Source: Stygiolobus caldivivus
GTDB taxonomy: Archaea; Thermoproteota; Thermoprotei_A; Sulfolobales; Sulfolobaceae
Direction: 5' to 3'
DNA: 64,000 bases
Assembly: GCF_019704315.1 (NCBI RefSeq)
Contig: NZ_AP024597.1
Span: forward strand, 806,001 to 870,000
Within the stretch, counting starts at the first letter, position 1. Every line of letters begins with the position of its first letter. This document shows positions 19,019-27,410 of the stretch, piece after piece. The notes under the pieces were generated by a model that was not told where the DNA came from, did no database searches, and worked only from the letters and a program-made list of their open reading frames with translations. Both the position numbers and the translations under genes were made by a program.

Positions 19019-19201
19019 ATGGACAGCAAGGAGAAAGCTGAAATTTTGGAAAAAGCTAAGGATGAATTACAAGATATAATAAACGACATAGAAGATTTAC
19101 TTGAAAAAGTATATAATAAAGAAGAATTAGACAAACATGATATAAAAAATATAATAGAAAGACTCGAGGATATAAGAGATGATTTAAGGGAATTAAGCTG
19201 A
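19019..19201 (+). CDS. Small acidic coiled-coil protein
   Basis: A 60-residue, highly charged protein made of two helices (EKAEILEKAKDELQDIINDI and DIKNIIERLEDIRDDL), likely an antiparallel coiled coil. It starts at ATG 19019 with CTTTAAATAAG about 26 nt upstream, a good leaderless promoter. No function can be assigned. It lies divergent to the APC permease. Confidence 0.6.
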   Translation: MDSKEKAEILEKAKDELQDIINDIEDLLEKVYNKEELDKHDIKNIIERLEDIRDDLRELS

Positions 19202-19215
19202 AATTTAACGTTCCA

Positions 19216-19228
19216 ATTAAATTTTAAA
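19216..19228 (+). promoter_or_regulatory. TATA-like element of small membrane gene
   Basis: AATTAAATTTTAAAG-type sequence about 25-30 nt before ATG 19251. Confidence 0.4.
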
Positions 19229-19250
19229 GCCCAAAATCAGATAATAACAT

Positions 19251-19448
19251 ATGATAATAGATCCCATAACTCTGTTGAGAATAATGTTCGCCACAATGGG
19301 CACAGTACTAATATTCTTCGGTGGAGTTCACCTAGCGTTTCACAAGTTGAACCTACCAGGTTTTGAAGGGAAATGGGCCGTTAATCTTTCTATAACATTA
19401 ATATCTGTTAGCTTAGCCTTATACGTGATGACCTTTCTAGTGTTATGA
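19251..19448 (+). CDS. Small two-helix membrane protein
   Basis: A 65-residue protein with two membrane helices (about residues 9-29 and 43-64) joined by a short loop HKLNLPGFEGKW. It has its own TATA-like element, so it is probably transcribed alone. No recognised family. Confidence 0.55.
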   Translation: MIIDPITLLRIMFATMGTVLIFFGGVHLAFHKLNLPGFEGKWAVNLSITLISVSLALYVMTFLVL

Positions 19449-19549
19449 CCTTTTTACAACTAGTTGAAGTTAAAGCTACGGCTTGAGTAAAAGAAGTCTA
19501 AGCTCTAGTATAGTTTTCAAATACCGATTTAGAGAAAATACTTAGCCTC

Positions 19550-20206
19550 CTATAACTCGAAGATAATTTTAGATAATTCATCCTCATATTTCTTTACTTC
19601 ACTATCCACTTTAATTTCAAATTCTTTAGTATCAGCCAGTTTGTTATTCTTAACATACCATAGGGGTAAAGTGATTTTCCCGTCAGCGTACTCTGATATG
19701 CTTTTCGGTATCCATACCTCTTTTTTATTTATTACGGCTAAGTAAGCTTTCTCGGTCTCTCCCTTTAGCTTAGCCTCCAACGTAATCCTCTCGGATCCTA
19801 ACTTCCCTTCAATATCTCTCCTTATTTGGAGTGTCAGGTACCTGAGCAGGGACTCTTTATCTTCAAAGTAATTCTCTCCGTACTTGTAGATTGTAATATC
19901 ATCGTATCTACAGACTTCAATTTGCTGATGATTGAACTCAGACGCGCTTCTACACTCTAAGTCTACGAGTGAGTCCCCTTTCTTCACAAAATAGTCTACT
20001 GAAAACACTTTTCCACTCCTCTTATAGACCCTCTTGATCAGCGTCCCGTCCTCTTCGTCTAAAACCCCTTCTATATATTTTACCGACCTTAATGAATGCC
20101 ACACTTTATCCTTTATCCTAACTTGCCTCCACTTACCCATATCGAAGGCAAAGTAGTACTCTTCCTCGTTCTTTGAGATCTTACCTATCCTGACTTTAGT
20201 CGCCAT
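19550..20206 (-). CDS. Conserved hypothetical protein, beta-rich
   Basis: A 218-residue soluble, strand-rich protein with no signal or membrane segment. The N-terminal half contains alternating charged and aromatic strands (YYFAFDMGKWRQVRIKDKVW) and a Cys pair near residues 87 and 97. The C-terminal half repeats the strand pattern (EKAYLAVINKKEVWIPKSIS). It looks like two related beta domains. No known family is recognised. Upstream on the minus strand, CTTATTATATTAC gives a plausible promoter. Confidence 0.55.
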   Translation of the reverse strand: MATKVRIGKISKNEEEYYFAFDMGKWRQVRIKDKVWHSLRSVKYIEGVLDEEDGTLIKRVYKRSGKVFSVDYFVKKGDSLVDLECRSASEFNHQQIEVCRYDDITIYKYGENYFEDKESLLRYLTLQIRRDIEGKLGSERITLEAKLKGETEKAYLAVINKKEVWIPKSISEYADGKITLPLWYVKNNKLADTKEFEIKVDSEVKKYEDELSKIIFEL

Positions 20207-20368
20207 AACTTACTTTTTCATTTTCTCACAGTAATATAATAAGTACTTTTCCTAATTCTCTCAGGGAATAAAATGTAACGTCGTTAGACTCCCTTTATTA
20301 AGTTTAAATCTCATTTCTATTACAACTACTTAAAAAGAATGAAACAGAAAAAATCTTGAGTGAACAGT

Positions 20369-20710
20369 ATGGACAAGTACCTTCTAGCGCTTTTAGGCGA
20401 AGCTGGGGCATCTGGTCTGGCTAAAGGCATATACAGTGTGAGGAAGGAAGAGAGGTTCAAGCGGGCTTATGAAAATGAAATTCAGCACTGGAATTATTTT
20501 AGAAAATATAGGAGAAATATATTAGAAAAACCTGTATATTATTTGCTTTATTTAGTCGGGGTCATAACAGCGTTATTAGGATATAGGGCTATTAAATATG
20601 TTGTTAATAAAGCCGAGTCCGGTGCACTAGACTTTTACATAAAGAATTTTGAAGTGAAAGGAGACATAGAAAAGATAGTAGAGGACGAAAAGCACCATTT
20701 TATATCGTAA
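20369..20710 (+). CDS. Small ferritin-like (COQ7/rubrerythrin-type) protein, putative di-iron
   Basis: A 113-residue protein (ATG 20369; GTG 20360 would add three residues). It carries ligand-like motifs in the order expected for a ferritin-like four-helix bundle: ENEIQHW (Glu..His), then after a glycine-rich hydrophobic helix (VGVITALLGYRA) AESGALDFYI, then EDEKHHF at the C-terminus. The E-xx-H / E / E-xx-H set resembles COQ7 or rubrerythrin di-iron sites. The protein is shorter than those families. Family assignment is an inference from motif order. Confidence 0.5.
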   Translation: MDKYLLALLGEAGASGLAKGIYSVRKEERFKRAYENEIQHWNYFRKYRRNILEKPVYYLLYLVGVITALLGYRAIKYVVNKAESGALDFYIKNFEVKGDIEKIVEDEKHHFIS

Positions 20711-20998
20711 CATCGTACCCCAGTACGGAAAGCCTTAATAATAGCTTAAGTGGCTGTCGTTTTGAAACTTAGGCTAAAAACTTCCGACATAGCTCTAGAG
20801 TAGAACCCTCAAAGAGTTCCTCAGTGTGTACTCTAATCTTTCATAGGTAAATAATAGACCAAAGTGCCCCACTGCAGTTTATAAAACCACCTAACTAGCT
20901 AAGGGTCGTTACTTTCTAAGCAGGGACCTTGAGGCTATACACGTATAACAGTTCGAGCACAGTTGTGGCCTTTATATCTATCATATATCACTTTCTGA

Positions 20999-22006
20999 CT
21001 ATCCCCTTTCTATTACTGCTGTCATGCAATGTATCCCTCCGAACCCTCCAGAGAGGTTCTTTATGTCTACTAAAACCGTATCGACACCCTTAATCTTCAG
21101 GTCAAAAGGTGAGATTACCTTATTAGATTTAACAGTGAGAAAATTTGTCGCAAAATTTCTAGCTTCTTCTTCACTTACAAAGTGAAAGTTAAACTCCTTT
21201 TCCTTTAGGTAACTAATTAAGTCTATCCCGTCCTTCACTAATTTACCTCCCTTGTATACACTTACAATACTCATCCTCATTAACCTCTCTACGCCTATAA
21301 CGAGTTCGCGTGAAATAACGTTAAAGTAAGTGTCCAAGTGGAAGAACTCTTCAGAAGCAGGTTCTCTAACCACTCCCACTTCTTCTCCGGTAGATATCAG
21401 CTTCATTGCACCTTTGATATCGCTCCTGTTCCCTACGCCGATTAAGTAAAAGTCCCCCATGGGGTAAAAGTCCCCACCTTCTAATGTCCCTTCTGTTACC
21501 TCTTCGTAGCCTACTGAAACTGATTCCCAGAACAACTTTACTAGCTCTATTTCACCCCTCCTCTGGGGCTTTGCCATTTTACCTATAATGACCCCTCTTT
21601 TTGTCGTTATTTGTTGGTCCCTCATAAAGTAAAGGTTAGATAACGGGTTTACTAGCCTCACCTCAATATTACCGTCTTTAGCAACGAATTCCGGTCTTAA
21701 GACTAGAAATTTAGCTAAAAACCAAGGGTCTGCTTTTACTCCTACAATTTTCTTAAGTTTTTCATAAAACATTTCATCTTGAGTCGCCTTCCTAATTATG
21801 CTTTTCAATACACGGTATATCTTAACCCCTTCACCCTGAAGCGTATCTATCAGCTCCTCATATTCCCTCCTCGCTCTCATAAAGTCAAACCTCTTTTTAT
21901 AGAGGGAGTGTTGGGGGCTAAGGAGCCCGAAAAAGACTTCTAGTCCGGGCTTATGTAGTGCGACTCTCCTTAGGGGTTCCCACTCTGCTCTTGCTATGGC
22001 TTTCAT
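20999..22006 (-). CDS. Arginine deiminase / amidinotransferase-family hydrolase
   Basis: A 335-residue enzyme of the guanidino-group modifying superfamily. The catalytic pattern is complete: MRDQQITT at 128-135 (family FTRD), EGGDFY at 176-181, HLDTYF at 223-228, and the nucleophile Cys327 in GGIHCMT. The family includes arginine deiminase (citrulline and ammonia from arginine) and dimethylarginine hydrolases; the length best fits a compact arginine-deiminase-like form. It stands alone on the minus strand with gene-poor DNA on its right and left. Substrate inferred. Confidence 0.8.
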   Translation of the reverse strand: MKAIARAEWEPLRRVALHKPGLEVFFGLLSPQHSLYKKRFDFMRARREYEELIDTLQGEGVKIYRVLKSIIRKATQDEMFYEKLKKIVGVKADPWFLAKFLVLRPEFVAKDGNIEVRLVNPLSNLYFMRDQQITTKRGVIIGKMAKPQRRGEIELVKLFWESVSVGYEEVTEGTLEGGDFYPMGDFYLIGVGNRSDIKGAMKLISTGEEVGVVREPASEEFFHLDTYFNVISRELVIGVERLMRMSIVSVYKGGKLVKDGIDLISYLKEKEFNFHFVSEEEARNFATNFLTVKSNKVISPFDLKIKGVDTVLVDIKNLSGGFGGIHCMTAVIERG

Positions 22007-22051
22007 ACTATAAGGTTCGTCTCAAAAAACTAAATCCTTTAGGGATGAAAA

Positions 22052-22855
22052 TTAGCCTAAAAGCGTTAACACGCTGACAAGTATAGCTATAGTCCCTAAT
22101 AGGAAGTTTATAATATATACGGTCTTAGTTTTTGCGACCCTCATCAGTATACCAATTATCAAGATCCCCGTTATAAATGCGGAAATTAAAGCGATAATGA
22201 GCCCCTGAGTACCTATCTGGTCTACTGCATATGACACGTTATGCCTTGTAAATAACAGTGTAGTCCCTACAGCACCGAGTGCTGCGGGGATATAGGCTAG
22301 GTAAGAGTACCTAAAAGCGTCTTCCGGTTTAATACCTAAAAGTAACATAGTTGATACCGTCATCCCAGACCTACTGACGCCCGGTAGGGCTGCAAGTCCT
22401 TGTGCAACTCCTATTATGACCATGTGCTTCAGGGACAGACCGTTAAACTCTCGGGGCTTTAGGTTTTCCCTAGTAAACTTGATGTAAACCCCGTCTACAA
22501 TTAATACCGCTCCCAGTATCATCATCGGTATTGACGGGTTATAAGCGTTCTGTAATAGCTTATCTGAAATGATATAAAGTGGTACCCCTACTATACCAGT
22601 AATTAAGGTCACTATAACGAGGAATTTGAGGAGAAACCTGTCCTTAAACACCCTGACCACGTCTTTTCTAAAGTATATAAGGGCAGACCCTATGGAGCCC
22701 ATTTCCATGAACAGACCAAAAGTGTATGCGACTGTTATGGACAGCCCCAAGAGGAAGTGGGAGGCAAATATTTCTTGTGTCTTGCTACTTATAGGTAACC
22801 ACTCTGATATGCCTTGGACAATACCGATAATTATTGACTTAATCGCATCTATCAA
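22052..22855 (-). CDS. uppP: Polyprenyl (undecaprenyl/dolichyl) diphosphate phosphatase, UppP/BacA family
   Basis: A 267-residue integral membrane phosphatase with the two BacA active-site motifs: QGISEWLPISSKTQ at about residues 14-27 and PGVSRSG at 158-164. In bacteria it recycles the peptidoglycan carrier. Archaea lack peptidoglycan, so dolichyl diphosphate released by glycosylation is the likely substrate. It overlaps or abuts a small membrane gene upstream on the same strand (22858-23112) and is divergent from a PAP2 phosphatase gene, which suggests a lipid-carrier recycling cluster. Confidence 0.9.
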   Translation of the reverse strand: MIDAIKSIIIGIVQGISEWLPISSKTQEIFASHFLLGLSITVAYTFGLFMEMGSIGSALIYFRKDVVRVFKDRFLLKFLVIVTLITGIVGVPLYIISDKLLQNAYNPSIPMMILGAVLIVDGVYIKFTRENLKPREFNGLSLKHMVIIGVAQGLAALPGVSRSGMTVSTMLLLGIKPEDAFRYSYLAYIPAALGAVGTTLLFTRHNVSYAVDQIGTQGLIIALISAFITGILIIGILMRVAKTKTVYIINFLLGTIAILVSVLTLLG

Positions 22856-22857
22856 CC

Positions 22858-23112
22858 TTATTCACCTGAAAGGATAACCAGTTCTAGTGATAACGCCGTT
22901 ATGTCAATGTCATGGAAAAGCAGAGATGTAAAAAGAGAGAGGGGCCCTATCAGCTTAGGGATCTTCCACCTAACTAACGACAGGGCGGCAGGTATCAAGA
23001 ATATCGGGAAATAGATGTGGTTAAGGTTTAGGGCAGATAGTAATACCGAAGTGACTAACACAAAGGGTTGTCTCATACAATCGAGAACTCTTACGTTTCT
23101 AATAAAGCTCAT
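22858..23112 (-). CDS. Small membrane protein upstream of uppP
   Basis: An 84-residue hydrophobic protein with two to three short membrane helices (about residues 15-30, 33-48 and 55-78). Its stop lies 2 nt before the uppP start, so the two are almost certainly co-transcribed. No family recognised. The promoter is shared with the divergent PAP2 gene in the interval 23113-23181. Confidence 0.55.
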   Translation of the reverse strand: MSFIRNVRVLDCMRQPFVLVTSVLLSALNLNHIYFPIFLIPAALSLVRWKIPKLIGPLSLFTSLLFHDIDITALSLELVILSGE

Positions 23113-23121
23113 CTACATAGT

Positions 23122-23133
23122 TTATATATAAAA
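23122..23133. promoter_or_regulatory. TATA element(s) between uppP operon and PAP2 gene
   Basis: TTTATATATAAA-type sequence. For the plus gene it predicts a transcription start near 23150, which skips the ATG at 23143 and favours ATG 23182. Confidence 0.45.
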
Positions 23134-23181
23134 AGATGAGATATGGATAATTTTATAGGATTATATATTATCTATAGCCCT

Positions 23182-23796
23182 ATGAAGAAGTATTGGGTAC
23201 TCCTGATATTGTTCTTAGCATTAACGGTATATGTAAAGTTAATAGGTGAGCAGAATATCCCCTTAAATGTAGAGGTCTTTAAGCTAATTAACTACAACCA
23301 ATATACTCCCCTTAACCCGGTCATGGTCTTTCTATCCAAATACGGGAGAGAGTACGTGTGGATACCAGTAACTGCTATCCTCTTGGTGTTTAAGAAGACT
23401 AGGAGGACTGCAATAACACTCGCAGCGTCTTTTATATTAGCCATAATTTTAGGTGAAGCCAGTAAATACTTAGTGGCACAGATGAGGCCCTTTTATTACA
23501 TTACTCCGGACTATCTGCTTGTCCCAAGACCTCACGACTTTAGCTATCCGTCCGGGCATGCCCTTATAGTTGGTGACGGGGCTATGGTCTTGGCTTTTAC
23601 ATCGCCTAAATGGGTCTGGGTACCCCTATTCGTAGAGGCACTACTAGTCTCCTACTCTAGAGTCTATGTCGGTGTACATTGGCCCCTAGATATCTTGGGA
23701 GGTTGGTTATTAGGGGGATGGATAGCCTTATTTACTATCGATATGGAAGGACGGGGCCTGTTAAGGCCATTTGAACGTGCATTGAAAGCTGAGTGA
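23182..23796 (+). CDS. PAP2-family membrane phosphatase
   Basis: A 204-residue polytopic membrane phosphatase. It shows the three PAP2 motifs: [10 protein letters not shown] (K-x6-RP), PSGHA, and [16 protein letters not shown] (SR-x5-H-x3-D). The active site faces the outside, and family members dephosphorylate lipid phosphates or diphosphates. The frame is open to ATG 23143, but the TATA position and the normal N-terminus ([14 protein letters not shown]) favour 23182. Placed back-to-back with uppP, it probably shares the task of recycling polyprenyl or geranylgeranyl lipid carriers. Confidence 0.85.
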   Translation: MKKYWVLLILFLALTVYVKLIGEQNIPLNVEVFKLINYNQYTPLNPVMVFLSKYGREYVWIPVTAILLVFKKTRRTAITLAASFILAIILGEASKYLVAQMRPFYYITPDYLLVPRPHDFSYPSGHALIVGDGAMVLAFTSPKWVWVPLFVEALLVSYSRVYVGVHWPLDILGGWLLGGWIALFTIDMEGRGLLRPFERALKAE

Positions 23797-24268
23797 GAAA
23801 GGGATTAGATAGGTCAAGGCGATGAACCGGTTTACATTGATAGTATGTGAAACGGGCTAAAAAACGAAGACACCTAAAATACGTATGGACTCGTAAGTCT
23901 ATACTTATCGAAGCTTTAAAGCGACGTAAATTCTTCGATTAGGTAACCCACTTAAGGGCTTCGGTCGTTATACTCTAACTAGTTCCGAGGTAATTGTTCT
24001 CTTTTTAACGAACACTTAACGTCATATTTCACACTCAACAGCCCTAAACCCTGATTACGAATATGTAATTCCACATATCCAATTAGTAAAAACATGTCGA
24101 CGTAAGGGTTTTACGTAAAATATTATACATCCCCCCCCCCACGCAACAAAGGCTTTACCGTGATATAGCCCTTTACGTCCACTTTTTCTATCAAAACCAA
24201 TGAAGTCCAAAATCCCACCTTATCCCAAATCAAAAGAAATTAATTTTACCGTGATAAAAAATTAAATT
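23797..24268. other. Gene-free interval containing a C10 tract
   Basis: No gene or relic that I can support. A run of ten C residues lies at 24131-24140. The right end (about 24240-24260, AT-rich) holds the promoter of the acyl-CoA dehydrogenase gene. Confidence 0.5.
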
Positions 24269-25468
24269 ATGTTTCCTTTAAAATCTTTAGACCAACTACA
24301 AATAGGACTAACTGAAGACCATGAGCTGCTTAGGCAAAGTATAAGGGAGTTCTCTGAGAAATTCCTCCTCCCTAATGTAGATAAAGGAGAAAAAGAAAGG
24401 GATTTCCCTAAAGAAGCCGTTGACCAAGCTAGAGAACTGGGCCTTTTCGGGCTCGATATACCTACAGAATACGGGGGCCAAGGTGCGGACTATTTATCAC
24501 TCTTGGTGACCTCAGAGGAAATCTCAAGGGTCTGGACTTCTTTCAGTGCATTACTATTAGTCCACTGGATGTTAGGTAGGGCCGTGTTGAAATACGGTAA
24601 TGAAGAGGTAAAGAAAAAGTACTTACCAGAGGTAGCCAGCGGTAGGAAAATAGGGGGTTTTGCAAATACCGAACCAGAAGCGGGGTCTGATGTAGCGGGG
24701 ATAAAGTCTACTGCAAAAAAGGTGAACAGCCATTACGTCATAAATGCGAGGAAAATCTTCATAACTAACGGCGACATAGCGGACTATTTAATTATTACCG
24801 CTAGGACTTCGCCTCCAGACCCCAAAGCTAGGTGGAAAGGGATAAGTATGTTCCTAGTAGAGAGGGACTGGGGTATAAAAGCTGTCAGTAGGATAGAGAC
24901 TACCGGCCTTAAGGCGTCCCATACCGCGGAAATCCTGCTCGAAGACGTAAAGGTACCGGAAGAGAACTTACTCGGGGAAGAAGGTCTCGGATTTAAGTAC
25001 GCTGTCGAGTCTTTCGACTATGCGAGGACTATAGTGTCTTCTCAAGCTGTAGGTATAGCCCAATCAGCTTTTGAGAAGTTAATAGACTACTCTTTGCAGA
25101 GAAAGTCTTTCGAAAGGCCTATAGCCGACTTCCAAATGGTCCAGCAAAAGGTCAGCGAATCTTTTTCCGACCTAATGACCTCAAGGCTGTTAACCTATTG
25201 GGCTGGGACGCTTTACCAAAAGGGGATGATGGACGAATATATAATTGCAGCGTCTTTAGCTAAATTCCACTCTACAGAAGCCGCAGAAAAGGTAGTGCTG
25301 AGGACGATGACCGCTTTCGGGGGATACGGTGTAACAGTGTCCACGGGCCTTGAAAGGCTCCTCCGTGACTTACAGATCCTGAAGACTTACGAAGGTACTA
25401 ACGACATACAGAGGATAAGTGCGTCTAGGCAGTTGTTTTACAGGTTTAAAGGTGTGAAGGTTGGTTGA
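24269..25468 (+). CDS. Acyl-CoA dehydrogenase
   Basis: A 399-residue flavoprotein that introduces a 2,3-double bond into acyl-CoA. Visible motifs: GGFANTEPEAGSD at about residues 129-141 for the flavin/substrate site, RKIFITNGDIADY, LQRKSFERPIADFQMVQ, and the catalytic base Glu375 in TYEGTNDIQR near the C-terminus. Full family length. It is the first gene of a three-gene operon with a small protein and an amidohydrolase-like enzyme, each overlapping the next, pointing to one catabolic route for a branched or cyclic acid. The acyl substrate is unknown. Confidence 0.92.
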   Translation: MFPLKSLDQLQIGLTEDHELLRQSIREFSEKFLLPNVDKGEKERDFPKEAVDQARELGLFGLDIPTEYGGQGADYLSLLVTSEEISRVWTSFSALLLVHWMLGRAVLKYGNEEVKKKYLPEVASGRKIGGFANTEPEAGSDVAGIKSTAKKVNSHYVINARKIFITNGDIADYLIITARTSPPDPKARWKGISMFLVERDWGIKAVSRIETTGLKASHTAEILLEDVKVPEENLLGEEGLGFKYAVESFDYARTIVSSQAVGIAQSAFEKLIDYSLQRKSFERPIADFQMVQQKVSESFSDLMTSRLLTYWAGTLYQKGMMDEYIIAASLAKFHSTEAAEKVVLRTMTAFGGYGVTVSTGLERLLRDLQILKTYEGTNDIQRISASRQLFYRFKGVKVG

Positions 25469-25709
25469 CCAGCCCTTTTACAGAGATGCTCTAGTAAGGA
25501 ACTTCATAAGGTATCTGGTAGAAGAGAACCCACAACAGATCCAGATAACTGATGAAATGAAGGAAAACATTTGTTCAGTCTCTGACGGTGAACTGGAAAA
25601 ACTCGTGGACGAGACTCTAGAGTTCATAGTAGCTGGAAATACCAGCGGATATGAAAGGGGCACAGTGATCAAGAGGATAAAGGAGATCTGCAGTGATCAG
25701 GGTCATTGA
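25461..25709 (+). CDS. Small hypothetical protein in acyl-CoA dehydrogenase operon
   Basis: An 82-residue acidic helical protein starting at TTG 25461, overlapping the acyl-CoA dehydrogenase stop by 8 nt and the next gene's GTG start by 17 nt. It has one Cys pair far apart (CSVSDGELE and EICSDQGH). No family recognised. The double overlap shows tight translational coupling within the operon and argues that the ORF is real. Confidence 0.55.
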   Translation: MVDQPFYRDALVRNFIRYLVEENPQQIQITDEMKENICSVSDGELEKLVDETLEFIVAGNTSGYERGTVIKRIKEICSDQGH

Positions 25710-26505
25710 CGTCCACGTCCACTACGCCATAATGAAGTTCGGTACGCCTGACCACTGTAAAAGACTGGCCGAGACTGCTAAGGGCGCAAGGTTTAACGTA
25801 AGGAACGAGGTCGTAGAGGTAGAAAAGGTAATACTTGTACCCTCTTTCCCTTGTCACTCAGATAAATGCGGGGATGCCTTTCACGATAACGTGAAGGTCA
25901 TCAAAGAGAACCCCGACTTGTTTGCGACATGGGGAGAGGTAGACCCTAACTATTGCTCAGACCCAGTAAAAGAGTTGGAGAAGCAGTACGAGCTAGGGAT
26001 CGTAGGTATAAAGCTCCACCCAGTGCATAAGTGGTTTAAGCCGAACGCGTATAGGGAAGAAGAAGGAGGAAACAAAAAGTTACTCAGGATCTATGAATTC
26101 GCTGAGGATCACGGACTACCCGTCTTAGTCCATACGGGTACGAGCATAGGAGAAGGAGCTAGGAACAAATACGGTGACCCGATACTATTAGACGACGTAC
26201 TGAAAGACTTTCCGAGGGTCGCCATTATAATAGCGCACGCAGGAAGACCCATTTGGTATCAGACCGCTTTTTATTTAGCCAGGATGTTTACTAACGCCTA
26301 TCTGGAGATATCATCAATTCCACCTAAACACTTGCTAAACGTACTACCGAGATTAACGGAAATAGAAGACAAGGTAATATACGGTAGCGATTTCCCCTCT
26401 TATGCTGAACAAGACCTAGCAGGGTATGCCGAAGAAACATATAACGTGACGAAAAGCGAAAGAATAATGAGGGACAACGCTTTTAGGCTATTGTTTAAAG
26501 GCTAA
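25693..26505 (+). CDS. Amidohydrolase-2 family metal-dependent hydrolase or decarboxylase
   Basis: A 270-residue TIM-barrel enzyme starting at GTG 25693. Metal-ligand motifs are DVHVHY at residues 5-10, LHPVHKWF at about 112, VLVHTGTS at about 151, IAHAGRP at about 177 and YGSDFP at about 228. This is the amidohydrolase_2 set, which includes 2-amino-3-carboxymuconate semialdehyde decarboxylase-like and lactone or amide hydrolases. The context after an acyl-CoA dehydrogenase suggests a catabolic step. Exact reaction unknown. Confidence 0.8.
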   Translation: MIRVIDVHVHYAIMKFGTPDHCKRLAETAKGARFNVRNEVVEVEKVILVPSFPCHSDKCGDAFHDNVKVIKENPDLFATWGEVDPNYCSDPVKELEKQYELGIVGIKLHPVHKWFKPNAYREEEGGNKKLLRIYEFAEDHGLPVLVHTGTSIGEGARNKYGDPILLDDVLKDFPRVAIIIAHAGRPIWYQTAFYLARMFTNAYLEISSIPPKHLLNVLPRLTEIEDKVIYGSDFPSYAEQDLAGYAEETYNVTKSERIMRDNAFRLLFKG

Positions 26506-26649
26506 AGTTTGGCTGTTTAGATACCCACGGAAGTGTTTGGGGTAATACCCAGCTGTCACGGTCTTTCAGTGAATACTGTTTGCCTATAAGCTACGCTGGA
26601 GCCTATAATCTGGGAAAAACGTTTTAATCGAGAGTAGTATTCACATTTT

Positions 26650-27021
26650 ATGCATAGAGTTGAATGTAAAGATTCATTTGAAAATTGTGAGAAAAAACTT
26701 ATAAATAATATATCGGGGCTGGGGATGACAATATTTTGTGTCATAGACCACCAAAAGAACGCCCAAGACGTCAATTTGAATTTGGGTAGGACTAAACTCA
26801 TAACATTTGGGAACCCGAGTGCAGGTACGGTATTGATGCAAAAAGACCGTGAAATAGGTTATGACTTGCCCTTAAGGGTCTTAGCCTGGGAGGACGAAGG
26901 AAAGGTCTTTTTAACATATAAGATGCCTAGTGAAATAGCTAAAGAATATAATATCAGTGATGAGGTACTAAAGAAGATGGACGCCGTATTTAACAAATTA
27001 ATTGAGAGTGTGATTGGGTAA
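26650..27021 (+). CDS. DUF302 domain protein
   Basis: A 123-residue soluble protein with the DUF302 fold. It starts with a strand-helix unit (CEKKLINNISGLGMTIFCVIDHQKNA), then LGRTKLITFGNPSAGTVLMQ at about residues 45-64, then LPLRVLAWEDEGKVFLTYK, which is the family's hallmark. The DUF302 function is unsettled; a heme or small-ligand role has been proposed for some members. A TATA-like element AAAACGTTTTAATC lies about 30 nt upstream. Monocistronic by context. Confidence 0.85.
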   Translation: MHRVECKDSFENCEKKLINNISGLGMTIFCVIDHQKNAQDVNLNLGRTKLITFGNPSAGTVLMQKDREIGYDLPLRVLAWEDEGKVFLTYKMPSEIAKEYNISDEVLKKMDAVFNKLIESVIG

Positions 27022-27074
27022 TACCTTCTTAGTCACGGAACTTAATTTAACCCTTGGCTACTGTCTTTTTTATA

Positions 27075-27350
27075 ATGAAGTTCTGTCCGAAGTGCGGTTC
27101 TGCGATGTTTCCTAAAGGGAAATACTCAGTCTGTAAGAAGTGCGGGTATAAAGAGAGGGGAGTAGAGAAGATCACATTTAAAGACCATATAGACCACTCT
27201 CATGAGAGGACTGTAATAGCTGAGGGGCAAAGGATAACGGGTAACGTGTCACTTATGCTTTGCCCTAAGTGCGGTAATGCAGTGAGCTTTAAGATTGGGA
27301 GGAACTTATATAAATGTCGTGCATGCGGTCATATATTTAACGTTAAATAA
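27075..27350 (+). CDS. TFS/RpoM-like double zinc-ribbon protein lacking the cleavage loop
   Basis: A 91-residue protein starting at ATG 27075 (an in-frame TTG at 27054 is upstream of the likely leaderless start). It has two zinc ribbons: Cys4, 7, 20 and 23, and Cys63, 66, 81 and 84. This is the layout of archaeal transcription factor S, related to Rpo9 and TFIIS. In true TFS the second ribbon carries a long loop with an Asp-Glu pair that stimulates RNA cleavage. Here the loop between Cys66 and Cys81 is only 14 residues and lacks that pair. It is therefore a TFS paralogue without cleavage function, perhaps a regulator or inhibitor of RNA polymerase. Confidence 0.75.
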   Translation: MKFCPKCGSAMFPKGKYSVCKKCGYKERGVEKITFKDHIDHSHERTVIAEGQRITGNVSLMLCPKCGNAVSFKIGRNLYKCRACGHIFNVK

Positions 27351-27378
27351 AAGGAGTGCCCACCAACTTTGAGGAAAA

Positions 27379-27389
27379 TACATATATAG
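27379..27389 (+). promoter_or_regulatory. TATA box of phosphoesterase gene
   Basis: TACATATATAG centred about 27 nt before ATG 27411; leaderless spacing. Confidence 0.5.
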
Positions 27390-27410
27390 CTGTTAATAGT
27401 CCATGAATTA

